A stretch of DNA of 64,000 nucleotides from Arsenophonus sp046530765 (GTDB lineage Bacteria; Pseudomonadota; Gammaproteobacteria; Enterobacterales; Enterobacteriaceae): NCBI GenBank assembly GCA_046530765.1, contig JBHEQS010000001.1, forward strand, positions 1-64,000. Reading direction: 5' to 3'. The notes under the pieces were generated by a model. The model worked only from the letters and a program-made list of their open reading frames with translations, made no database searches and had not been told where the DNA came from. The position numbers and the translations under genes were made by a program. Shown here one piece after another: positions 12,891 to 26,297 of this stretch (its first letter is position 1; each line of letters starts with the position of its first letter).

Positions 12891-15873
12891 TTATAAGTGT
12901 TATATGATATATGAAACATAATTTAAGATATAAATTTCCTCAAATTAATAATTTCTTGTTTTGATGAATTACGTATATTCTGCTAATAAATTTAATTTGT
13001 TTTCAAACAAGACCTGTTCCAATAAAATAACATATTAATATTTATTGATTAATTTTTAATAACTATGTGCAAAGTTGTATTTTAACTATAATTTGTATTT
13101 CAATAATTAGCTATATATCTATAATATAGAACCTTATTCTATATTAATGTTTTTACTTAATAAGGTTTAAGGTTGTTTAGTAGTATTTTTGGTAAATAAA
13201 CTGATAGAATTTTTCTTCAATATTTCGTATGTTTATTTAAACAAACTAGAACTAGTTAGTCTATTTCAGTAGAAATAATACATAATTATTATCTTATATA
13301 AAATATTAATTAATAAGTCACTAAACTTAATTCTATTATCAAAACTGAAAATTATTATATAATAACAATATTTTATAGTTTTTTATATTGTTTATATTTT
13401 AATGATAAAATTATAAAGAAATATTTGTTTAATTTTATGATATGTATTTGTAAAATTCTTTAATATTTATATGCGTGTTTTAATGAATTAAAAGAATAAT
13501 AAATTGTTATTCTAAGATTTCTTTTTACTATTTATATCTGTTTTAAAAATATTGCTACTAATTACCACAGTATATTTCTTTAATACATGTATATTCGTAA
13601 AAACTTCAATTAAACCTAGAATATTAACCATAGAAAATTTTCTATATACAAGTTATAGTTAATACATGCTATTTTTATAATTTAAACTATGTATTTGACA
13701 ATATTGTAGTATTTTTAAAATTCTAAAAAATATTTTTTTTATTTTATATTTTATTTCTACTTTTTAAAAAAAATAAAATGAGAATTTAAAAAATAGAATA
13801 TATTTCCATTAGGAATATTATGTACTAATAAAACAAAACCGAAATTATATCAATAAATAATTCGTCAGTTTTTAAACATTTAATGTTAATATATTTAATG
13901 TTATTATTTTATAAAAAATAATAATCTTAGTACATTTATAATATAATTAAAAAAAATATTTTTATATTATAATTAATTTATTAAAAATATTATTATTCTT
14001 GTTAGTTTTTATAGAAATATTTAATATCTTTTAATTTATAAAAAGATATATTTGAAATAGATTCGAAGAAATTATTTGATGTTTTATAACTTAAACTAGT
14101 ATAAAATCTTGTTTTAGAAAGTGTTAAACTAAACTATTTTACTATATATATAATAAAGTATCTTTTAATATTTTCATATACAATCTAGTATTAACATTTT
14201 TTTAGTTTTATATGATCAATAATATATATTTTCATTAACATTAATTTATATAATTTAATAAATATTATATATACCTCTGTTATTATATTCAATGATGTAT
14301 TATGCGTGATTTTGATAGCAAAATTATCTATAAATATTAATACAGTTATTTTATTGTCTATATTAATAAAAATTTTAGATCAATACAGTATTAATTGTAT
14401 TCGATAAATTAAAATTTATTAAACATTTATGAACTTAAATTAATATAATAAAACGATCTACTGCTATTTAAATTTTATCGTGTTTAGATATTATCATTTT
14501 TAATTAAATTTTTTATATAAAGATTTTCTTTAATTTTTTTCTAAATTCAATAAATTATTTAACATTTATAAATATTGATCATAAAAGTATTATTTTTGAC
14601 TGATCATCATAGTTTGCGCGAAAAACTGTGAAACACATTAGTTGTATAATTAGACAGTTATTAATATATGACATTTTTATTACATAATATTATTGTAATA
14701 AAAATTTAATGATTTACATACAAATATTATATAAGCTCATATTTTACTTCACCTAAACATCAAGATTTTAAACTGAAGTATATTTTATATCTAATTAATA
14801 TTTAAATTATTAATTCTATTAGTATAGAATGATATATATTAAATTTAATTTTAAAGGTTCTTTTGTGAATTTCTTTCTTTCAAATTTAAAAGATCGTCTT
14901 TTGTCTTTTATTTAAATAGGAGTTTATTTTATTCTTAGTATTTTTAAATATAATAGGAAAGTACATTTTAAAATAATTGATATACATAGCAAATTTAATA
15001 GAACTTTTAGATTAATTCTATTATTTTGAGTGTTGATTATAATCATATAATAGAATTAATATTTATATGTCATTTCAAACAGTATAAATATTATATAACA
15101 TAAATAGTTATATTCAAGATCATGTTAAAAAATTATTATAATTATTTAACATGATTAAATTAAATTATGAAAAAATAATTATAACTCAGAGTAAATATAT
15201 ACTAATCCACTTGGTTATTTATCTAAAAAAAAATTTTTATATAGTTGATAACTTTATAGAAATTAATGCTATGTTAATAATGTAATTAAACAAAATTAAT
15301 TTTAAAATTTTATATGTTTTATAAGTTATGCAAAATTTTAAATAGAAAATAGGATATATATTTACATATTATCAGAAAATTCATAATATAATTAAATATA
15401 ATATTTTGTTTGATAATAGTTATAAATTCTACAGTTAACTTAATAATTTATGAAACGGATATCTTTATCTACTTTTTTAATATTAACAGTTAAATAATTT
15501 ATTGCTATAATAAATAATTTATTTGAGTTTTTAAATAAATCACAATATATCAACTAATAAATCAACTTTCTTGTAATAAGAATCATAATAATTATTCTGA
15601 CGATTTGATATTATACATGAATCGTATTGATATAGTAGTGTACTATAAAATATAAAAGTCAAATTAAATAAAATAGTAATTAGAAGTTTTAATATCATGT
15701 TTTCTGTATAGAACGACATTTCTAGCATTAAAATTTTTCTACGTGGTTAAATTGATAGTTTTCACTTAAAAAATTGCTAGAAGTTTTAGGATATATTTTA
15801 TGGTTTTGGTTGCTATTATTTAAAAGACGTTTAGATAACTTCATATCGCAAATAATATATAATATGTACTTTA

Positions 15874-15923
15874 TTAACATTAACATTAACATTAACATTA
15901 ACATTAACATTAACATTAACATT
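15874..15923. repeat. 6-bp tandem repeat (TTAACA), 8 copies
   Basis: Eight uninterrupted copies of TTAACA plus two bases. Read on the minus strand it gives a Met-Leu repeat that opens a false 64-codon frame. The array is perfect, so it is either recent or still changing. Confidence 0.95.
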
Positions 15924-16069
15924 GTCGAAAAGTTTATTAAATTTATTTAAATTTATATTGAGATATGTCAAAAAATTTCTAAACATACTAGCATAAATGA
16001 ATAATTAATGACTATTATAACATATTTTTATATAATTATTTTATATTATTTTTCATATAAAATAACCAA

Positions 16070-16097
16070 AACACAATTTATTAAAATAAATTGTGTT
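16070..16097. repeat. 28-nt palindrome, 13-bp arms
   Basis: 16070-16082 pairs exactly with 16085-16097 across a two-base AA centre. It contains a little G and C (ACACAA/TTGTGT), which makes it more stable than most of its neighbours. Confidence 0.8.
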
Positions 16098-17099
16098 AAT
16101 AAATTATTCATGTAAAACAGAGTAAATATTGCTATATAATTAATTATTGTTTACATTCTATTGATACAGTAAATTATGATGAATAATTAAATAGTTAAAT
16201 TTATAATCTCATAAGTTAAAATAAGCTTAAAAAAATTACTTTTTAATTCATTAATTGTAATTCTTTTGTTACTATATATTAATATATTAATAATGAAATA
16301 TTTTATAGCTTATACATAACAAAAATTATTCCAGATATCTTGTTAGTATATATATTAATAATCATTGCGTTATGAACTTAATATCTGCAACAAGATTAAA
16401 TAATATTCTTCTTAAGTAATAGGATCTAACTATATAATTAGAAATTATAGTTATTAATTTATTTATAATAGATATTAAATTTGATTATATCTAAAAATAC
16501 CTGTTTTTTAAAAAACTAAAAAAATTAAATCAATACATCTAAGGTAAAATCATACAATACCTAACATTGATATTATAGTACACGACAATAATTAATTATT
16601 TAGATAAAAACAAATGAAAATATTTTATTATTAACTTCTTTTTTTTTGAAAATTTAATAATTAACCGAACTTATTTAAGTTGCTATTCTTCAAGTTGTAA
16701 TCAGATTATAACTTACTTATAAAGATCTATCTATTTATAATCTTTATCTAATTCATGTGATAATTATTAGCAAAATAAAAAGTTTCCACTCTTTACTAAA
16801 TACATATCTGAATCAAAATATTGGAATATAAACTATTTGTTGGAAATGAAATTTATATATATTATTACTATAATCTTATTATAGAATTTATTGTTTTAAT
16901 ATTTTATAAAATTTAAAAATAAAAAAAGATTTTAATACATTATGAATGACAAAGTTATTAAATATTTTAAAGCATCACGAATGTTTCAATAGCATTGATT
17001 TATACTCAAAAATATATTTAATTCTTTCTTTATGTAGATTATCTAAAATTTATATTAAAGATTTTAGTAAATACTATTTAGATTTTTAGTTAACTATTC

Positions 17100-17130
17100 A
17101 TTCTATATAATATATCATATTATATAGAAT
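17100..17130. repeat. Hairpin, 14-bp perfect stem
   Basis: 17100-17113 and 17117-17130 are exact reverse complements with a 3-nt ATC loop. No gene is nearby. Confidence 0.8.
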
Positions 17131-20100
17131 ACTTTTATTTTACATATATTAATATTCTAATTCCAATAAATATATTATTAACATGCAGTAATATTTTTAT
17201 ATTTTTATTATTTTGCATAACTTATCATTTTTATTCTTGATAATTGAATCACAATAATACACAATATTTTATAAATGGCACAATTAGTTTATTTAAAATT
17301 TATTAATTCCTGCATCATTTTTAAACTATTTTAAAATGCAATAAATATTTTTTTCTTATTCAATCATACAATACGTATTTATACTTAGAAAAGTTAATTA
17401 TTGTAATAAGAATTTTAATTAAAAGCATTTTAAACAAATGAGGTTGATTTTATCTCTAGATTATTTATACTTTATTGCTGTCCTGACTTTAGTTTATATC
17501 AATTTCAAAATAAATAGTTATATGGATTGTATTATAATTCAGTTATGTTATTTCATAATGTATAAAAATTCAGTTGTATATTTATAGTATTATTTATTGA
17601 TAATAATTCTTGAAATTTTTTCTGATAGTTATTAATAAAATCAGAACTAATAGCCATTCTTTAATCATTTTTTATATTTATTTAAATTTATTTTTTATAA
17701 CTTTACTTAATGAATAGTCTTAAATATGTTATTTTATTATTGTTGATATCTAATACTATTTTTTTAAAGTTCTAAATATTATTAATTAACATATTATTCT
17801 CATCGCGTGTATCAACAAGTATTATTATAATTTATAAACATCTTTTAAATATATTTAAATTAATAGTTTAGATAGTGCTTAATAGTTTATGCAATTGAGT
17901 ATAGTAGCTAGAATTAAAAATTTTATAAATGATTTATAATAAATCTGAGATATGCAATTAGATGTTTTAAAATAAGCTTATAACATCAATTATTTTATTT
18001 TTAATAGAAAATATTTTTAAAAATAATTATGTCTATACGACACAACAGTAAATTAAATTCATTAATTTTAATTTTATGTTTGTTAAATAAAATAAATAGT
18101 TAGATATATATATCATATAAATATACTTGTTTTATTATTAGTAATTTAAGTAGATTAATTATCAAACTATCTTTAACTAAGTAATGATATTTAATTTTTT
18201 TTTAAGCATCAACTTGATAGATAAGTTATCTCTTATAATTCAATTTATTAAATAATAATATATGATTTTTTATATAATATCTAAGATTTTTTTTGTATTT
18301 TTTATATACTATGATACTATCATATCGTTTAAATAGTTGAATCTAGTTAATTAATATAACTATAACAAAAACAATTTTCAATATAATAAATAAATTATTT
18401 TAAAAAGTTTTGTAATAAACGTTAAGAGAAGACGAATTGCACTCGATAAGATTCAAGTTATTTTGATAATTCGATCTGATATTTAAAATGTACAGAATTA
18501 AAGTAATATTAATTTGTTATTTTTAAGATTAACAGTTTTTTTATAAAATAGTTATTAGTGTATATAGAGAATTTATTTAATTCTAAGTATAAATGCGTCG
18601 TATTGATTATTTATGCATAAACTTTTAAATCATTGCGTTTATTTTATTTCAAAATTAAATATTTGTTTCTTTTAAAAATCAATCTATAGTTTCATGGTTT
18701 CTTAATTGATATATATTATTAAATATTAATCAGTAAGCTAAATAACTTATATACTATATCTTGTTTAATATGTTTTGTTGAATACTTATTATCTTTTCAT
18801 GATAATATGACTAGTTTTAACTATACAGAATAGTATAATATATAATTTATACTCATAAAATAATTAGCAAATAAATTAAGATGTACTGTAAAGATAGTTC
18901 TTTATTTATAGAGATCATTATATACAAATTAAACGTAATTTTAAATTTGATAACTAAATATATAGTTATTTTACAGGTATATAATATAAAGCTTATACAT
19001 AATTTTAGTTATTATAAAGTATCTTTATTTGAATCTACTATAATAATTTCGAATATTCAAGTTCTATGAAGATTAATTTATTGTTTAATAATCCTATTTT
19101 CAATAGGCATAATCAGAAACTGATTTATACAAAAAAATAATATTATTTATATCAATTAAGCATATCATATTTAATATTAATATTTAATGTTTATTCAGAT
19201 AAGAAAAAGGAATATATTAATCTTGATTATATTTTAAGTTATTTATATATAAAAAAGTTAATTTTATTGAAATAAATATGCAAAATTATTTGTTAATTAT
19301 GCTTCAATAGTTTATTAAAATTAATTTATATTTATGATGAATAGTCTTTTATTAACATAACATAAAATGCTTTTTATTCAAAAAAAATTAATATTTTATT
19401 TTTTTTTAAAATTAATTTAGTAATAAATTTATATAGATATTTAATGTCTAATTCTTATATTACAAGATTTCAAGCCTTGCTAAATAAGTAAGTAGTACGA
19501 CATAATAGTAATGATAGATATCAATATAATATTATTCACTATTTTTATTTAAAACTTGGATTTTATGGAATAAGTTTAAAAACTGTATATAATTAGAAAA
19601 TATCTTGCTATAAAATCTGAATCATAAGAATAATGATTCTGCAAATTTGTGCTATTATAGTCAATAGATTACACCAATAACTATTTAGTAGTTTAGTTAT
19701 TTTATAATTTTTAATCTATATTATTCATGATGAACGCCATTATTATTTATTAAAAGTTAACAAAAATTAAGTTTATTTAATTAAATAAACATTTTTTAGT
19801 ATCTTCTTATTTTATATTTTAGAATGCACTTAATTTTGTGCAAAACTGTTTTTTTTGTAGATATGCCTTATTTGTTTATAATTGATAATATTATTTATTA
19901 AGTTTCTGTACAATATTTTTTATAAAAATAATATTATATTATTTAGATTAATTTTGATAAAACATATCATTACATTTTTTATTCTGAATAACATTGTAAT
20001 AAATTTTATACTTAATCTTCTTATATTTTATTATTGTTGTGTGATATATAAAAAGTTTATAAACACAAATCATTTTTAATTAAATCCAATTAGCATTAGT

Positions 20101-21621
20101 ATCAAATATATAAAATCTCCATAGTTGATTTAAAATATTTTTTTCGATTTATATATCAAATTAAAATAAATTTAATTTAATCAATAATATATTTCATTTA
20201 TTTATATATTTTTTAATTGAGTCTATAATATAAGAGATTAGAAATGTAATATGTGTGTTCATGATACTTATAAAATATATGTTCAATATATGTTGTAATT
20301 TGATATTTTAATATTTAATTGTATTTTTTTTATTTAAAATTACAATTTAGATGAATAATCCAATTAATACAAATTTTAATGTGATAATTTTATTTTAATA
20401 AAATACTTATTTGATAATTTAAGTTTACTCAATTATTTGCACATAGGGTTATTATTTAATTGAAAAATATTTAGTAATTTTATTTAATTGAACTATATTT
20501 TGATATATTTTAATTTAACTAAAATTATCAATATAATTATTAGATTATTTATAAATATTTTAAATATATTAATTTTATTATATTTCTAATAAAGAATATA
20601 ATATTGAAATATTCAGTATATTTAAATAAATTAATACAACGAATATCTTTGCAGATTTGTTAGAGAAATAGTGACACTCTTAACGCAAGAGTATACTGAA
20701 TTTAAATATAACAGTATTAAATCATTAAACTATTATTATATTAACATATTTTTATGTATTACAAAAATAAATTAGTGAGCAAACAACTTATATATAATAT
20801 TGGTAATGTTATATATTTTCTCATGTTGCTAATGTAGTAAAAATTTCTGCCAGTTTTTTCTGTCATAAGTAAAAAGTATTTTTATCTAATTATTTATTTA
20901 TATGCTTATTTTTAATTAAAAAATAGATTTATACATTAAAAAATGTTAAGGTTTCTTTTGGTAAAGATTTTATTTATATATAATAAAATATCGTAGGATA
21001 TATAAATATATAAGCTACAATCATATTCATATTTTCAGCAGCTATTATTGCGCTTTTCTTTAAAAATATTCAATTTTTTATTTTTTTTATAAAAAACTAA
21101 TTAATAATTATGTCAATACCAATAGGTTTTATAAATACATATAATGACTTCTAATATTGCTATACAAGTTTTGTAAAAATTTAAATATTTATAAATATAA
21201 TATTTATTTATAAATACAAAATAGATGTATATATTACAAATTTTCTATATTTATACAATTATATTAATGTTTATTAACACGTTTATTAGATTTTTAAAAT
21301 CTGTTTTTATAATGAATTTTTTTTATTTTAATATTATAATTAAATATTATAGTTATGTGATAATATCATATATTAAAGTTTTAAAATTATAAAAATTATT
21401 TAAAAACTTCATATTTAAACTAAAATAATGTACTATTTGTTTTTTTGTTATATTGAATAAAACTAATAAAGTATTATTTATTGTTATTTATATATATAAT
21501 CATCAGGCATTAATATAAATTTATAAAAACGATTAAAATAAATAAATGATATATATAATTACTATCAATTAACTTAATAATATCATATACATAAATTCTT
21601 TGCGTTATCATTCTATATTGC

Positions 21622-21650
21622 TAAAACTATATTATAATAATATAGTTTTA
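21622..21650. repeat. 29-nt palindrome, 14-bp arms
   Basis: 21622-21635 pairs exactly with 21637-21650 around one A. It lies in gene-free DNA. Confidence 0.8.
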
Positions 21651-22338
21651 CTTTATTTTTTAGTATTTAATATCATTAAATATATTTACTATTTCATAAT
21701 GTTATCTATTAGTTAAAAACAATACATTTTTTACTAATTTAATGTAAAAATCTTTTATTTTTGTTGATAGTAAAATATCTCTTTTCAATTAATTTACTTT
21801 GATGTCGTCTATCTAATTTAATTTAACTATTACTTTAACACTGCTTAGTGTTAAAGAAAAAATTTCTACTGTGAGTTAATTTTACATTATAGTTAATTAT
21901 CTAATTAGATACTGTTATTTATTTTTGACAATAATGATTGGATAAATAAATCAAGATTGAAAAAAACAATTTATTTGTTTGTAATTAATCTAAATTATAA
22001 TAATTTCATAAATTTTTTTCATAATATTTTCCTGAAGAGTTTGTTTCGCTAACAACGATAATATATTTACAGTCTTTAATTATATAATTCATTATATTAA
22101 TTGCATTTACTTTAACTGAATATACGACATTTTTTAAATATTAATTTTAGATAAAATAAATATTTTAAACAATTGTTTATCTATGTTTCGTGTTATTTGG
22201 TATTTATATCTATATTTGTATAAATGCCTTATAATCAAATTTTTACAATCAAACTTTTCTTTATTATATTTAAAGTTATTGTAGTTATTTCTTTTAAACT
22301 TTTAATTTATAACTTAAATAGATAAGTTTTAAATTATA

Positions 22339-22368
22339 TTACAAACAAGTATTAATACTTGTTTGTAA
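22339..22368. repeat. 30-bp gapless palindrome
   Basis: 22339-22353 is the exact reverse complement of 22354-22368, with AAGTATTAATACTT at its centre. No gene is nearby. Confidence 0.85.
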
Positions 22369-24609
22369 AGTATATTCAATTATTTAATATGTATTAAAAT
22401 ATTTCAAAATATTTATCTATAAGTTTTTTGTTTAATGAGTAGTATTTTTTAAATTTATTTTTAATAGATCAATATTTTATATTATTAAATAAGATGCTGT
22501 GAACATAAAAACATTTTATATACATCTTGCTTTCTATATATATCTTGTTAGAACTTATAAATAAACAAAATTCTGCTTTATGACGTATTCTAATATTGAA
22601 ATTGAAATAAATTATAATACAAACATTATATAATAATTCAGTAAATTTTATTAGTTATATTAAAATATATATAAACTATTTTATAAAGATATTAGAATTA
22701 CAAACATCAAAACATCTTAATTTTGATAATAGATACTACTATAAAATATTTTATTCTAATTTTTCTGTCCTTTTTTCTCGTTCTATTGTTCAATTAAATA
22801 CTTTACATAAACTGTTTTATCGTTATTAATATTAAGTTTAAAGCTAAATTTGTTATTAAACACTTTAAACTTTTCAATTGTAGTTCATTATATTTTTAAT
22901 TAACTTTATTTATTATTAATTTGCATATTTAAATAATAATATTATTTTATATAATTCAAACTACTAAAGTTTGTTAAAAACATAATACAATGCAATGTAA
23001 GTTGTAATGCTATTTTTATTGATTTATTTGATATTATTAATAATTTTATATAGTATTAAGAATTTCTATACATGACATATTATTTAACTAACACATTAAT
23101 CTTTCTTTTCCTAAAAATTCATATAAAAATTAATTTTGATAAAAATATTATTGTATTAGTGCATTAAAATTTTATAAATTTAATTATAATTATCTTGTGA
23201 ATAATATTTATTTATGAAGTATCAGATTTATCTTATTTTTAAAAACTATTTCTGGTTTTAGAATTATTAAAATTAATAATTATTGATATTTTAGTAATAT
23301 AGTTATATAAAAAGGATAATTATAATTATTGATAGCAAAATAGAATGGTTATGTAATTATCAATACCCAAAATAAATATGAATATAATATATTATCTTGT
23401 GTATATAAACTTATATCATTTACTCTACTTTTATTTTGATACCATCGTAATCCGAAATATTGCTATAAATTATACAAACGTTTTCTTATTGTTATAACAT
23501 GTTTTATTTATTATTAATAATAATAGATAATTATTTATTGTAATTTTGCTTCACTTAATTATACAAAGAGCACAATACAATTAATAATTGTAAATTAATA
23601 TTTTTATTAAAAAAAATTTAAAAAAAATATTTTTCACAATGATTAGATTATTAATAGTTGTTTTGAGAGACACAAAATAAATTACTATTATTTATTTAAT
23701 TATCTAGAATAATTTTAATTATACAATTATTTTATTGTTTTTTCTTTGTTTTTATATTTCTTAAACTTTATTAATTTGCTTCAAGATAATTAATATATTT
23801 ATTTTTTATATAAATTTATTTCTGTGATATATGAGATTGTATATTTATTATTTATATTTCTATCATAAATTTTGTAGATTAAGTTATTTATTTAGAATAT
23901 ATATGTTTTAGTAATTTTTATAAAACATTGTAATATAATAAATCAATATTTTAAACTAATCCTATTTTAGTAATATATTTATTCTGCAATTCTGATATTA
24001 TTTTAAAAATTATTTATGTTAAATTTAGTCTTATTTAAATATAGTTTTAATTTTGTTGTCATGAAAAATTATTTCATGTACTTAAAAGATATTAAATTTT
24101 ATAAAATTATCATTGATTATAAGTATTTCAAAATACTTATTTGACTGGTATAGTTTCTAACTATTAATTTAATTTAATTTATTTATTGATCTCATTGCAG
24201 TATTAATTATAAAAATTTAATCTTCATTTTATTCACTAAATTAAAATATCTACATTACTTGTATTAAGTAATTTATCTAATTTAAAGAGTAGTTTGTAGT
24301 AATTTATATTTTAAAATATTTCCTAGTTTTTTATTTCTTTAATATTTAACTAAGGAACCTAAAATTATGTTAGCAATTTTATATAAGATATGATCATATC
24401 TATACATTTATGTAATTCAATAATATTAACTTATTTAATTTATTTCATTAGTTTCTTTATGTTAGTTTTTATTAAAACTTCAATTATTATAATTTTAATT
24501 TATAAATATCTAATTCATAATTTTAAATATCACATTAATATATAGAAATTATTTTGTAATATTAGAAATATTTACATTATGAATTTGCATTATTTTTTAA
24601 TTTTGCGTT

Positions 24610-24656
24610 AATCATAGATTTGATATTTTCAAAATAAAAATATCAAATCTATGATT
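24610..24656. repeat. Hairpin, 20-bp perfect stem
   Basis: Arms 24610-24629 and 24637-24656 are exact reverse complements with a 7-nt loop. The inner ends of the arms are TTTT and AAAA. The nearest supported genes are more than 10 kb away on either side. Confidence 0.95.
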
Positions 24657-26267
24657 CGAATTACATGTTTTGTATTTTGTAAATATAATCTATGCAATCA
24701 CCATATCATTTGGTTCCTTCGTTCTATTTAAAATAGATAACATTTATATATGAAAACTTCTATTAATAATTTAAATTTAAAATTTATAAATAATACTAAT
24801 TATATAACATGACTAATTTAAATGATTTCCTTTAAACAAGTAACTTCAATAAACTATTTTTGTTTTTTATTTCATCTAAAATTACAACGATGATTTTTAA
24901 CAAACAATATTAAATTTTATGTAAATAGTTAATATATTTAAATTAGTTTACATATACTAAATACTATTATAAAGTATATCAGTGACTTTATGTATTACAA
25001 ATTTACTATTATTTTTATAAATAATTTTATCTTCATTATATCCTGTATTTAGTAGGTATTATTAATTGTGATGTTAATTTATCTTTCCAATACTGGCTTG
25101 AATATATTTGCGATTAATCAAAAAATAAGATAATTATCTTTAGTTGGATACGTTTAATATAGCGATATTTAGTGTAAGAACCACAACGCCTTGTCGCAAT
25201 GATGATTTTCTTGTATAATATAGTTGATAATGATAAATTGACAGAGAATTTTAATAACAAGAACTTAATGTGTGGCCAGATATTTCTTTAAGATTTTAAA
25301 TGTTTATTTATTTTAAACATAATATTGAAAGTGAGCAGAATTATAATAAAAGTTACTAACAATATAACTAGGTTTTTTATGATATATCTTATTATAATTT
25401 AACTATTATTAGTTTGCGCTGATAAACATTAAAATATAATTTAAAATAGATTTAGTTATAATTTACGGATACTAATTTATATAGATATCAATTTTATTTT
25501 GATTATCAATTTAATATATCATATTATTTTACATAGTGATATAAACTATAGGACTTTAGTTCTGATTAAATCATTGTTATATAAAACCTTATACCATTAG
25601 AGCAGAACATTTGTATAATTTGATAATGAAGCGTTTAGTAAGAAATTTTATTACTTTAAACTACTAGCACTATATTAGTAGATGTTTATTTTTACAATTG
25701 TTTATCATTAAATTTATTTAATGATAGTTGTGTTTTGATAGTTATTTTGAATATCTAATTGTTTTACATGATAAATTTTTGTAACACATTTAACTCTCTT
25801 TAAATAATTTTATAAATATTGTTTTTGTTACATTTATATTGATAGGTAAAGTCTAGCAAATAACTTTAATTTATAATTTATATTTGTTTATTCATCTATA
25901 TAATTAGTTGTTAATCTAAATAAATAGTCTTTAGTTAGTTGGTTAAAATATAGTTATATTGTTTAGGTATTAAATCTATAATTTAATCGATCTATTAGTT
26001 TTCAATAATAAATATTATTCATATCTATTTTCTTGCATTTCCTGTATGTCAGAAAAATATTATAGTTAATAGATTATTTTAGCACTTTAATATTTTGCAA
26101 TATTAATAAATAATAGTTGACAATCAATATTGTTATTGTTTATAAAAAATCTTTTAATATTTATTAAATTTATATGTATAATATACTCATAAATCAATGT
26201 TATTTTTGAGGCAGTAATAATTTTCATTATATTCTAATAATCTATCAAAATTCTAAAAAACTGTAAT

Positions 26268-26297
26268 TACTTTAATAATATTAATATTATTAAAGTA
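26268..26297. repeat. 30-bp gapless palindrome
   Basis: 26268-26282 is the exact reverse complement of 26283-26297, running TACTTTAATAAT at one end and ATTATTAAAGTA at the other. No gene is nearby. Confidence 0.85.

Noticed and set aside
15540..15728. 62-codon frame, minus strand
   Set aside because: Chance length, no ribosome site, no recognisable feature.
15728..15922. Met-Leu repeat protein, minus strand
   Set aside because: It starts inside the TTAACA tandem array, which creates the repeat. The rest resembles random AT-rich sequence.
15874..15923. Possible CRISPR array
   Set aside because: Units are six bases with no spacers, and no cas gene is present. The same holds for the other tandem arrays.
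18418..18480. G+C-raised patch with a run of basic codons
   Set aside because: Frames close within about 30 codons and no similarity was recognised.
18881..19069. 62-codon hydrophobic frame, plus strand
   Set aside because: Composition is that of random AT-rich DNA; no neighbours or motifs.
19882..20079. 65-codon hydrophobic frame resembling a membrane peptide
   Set aside because: Ile/Leu/Phe runs arise from T-rich DNA; no ribosome site or conserved residues.
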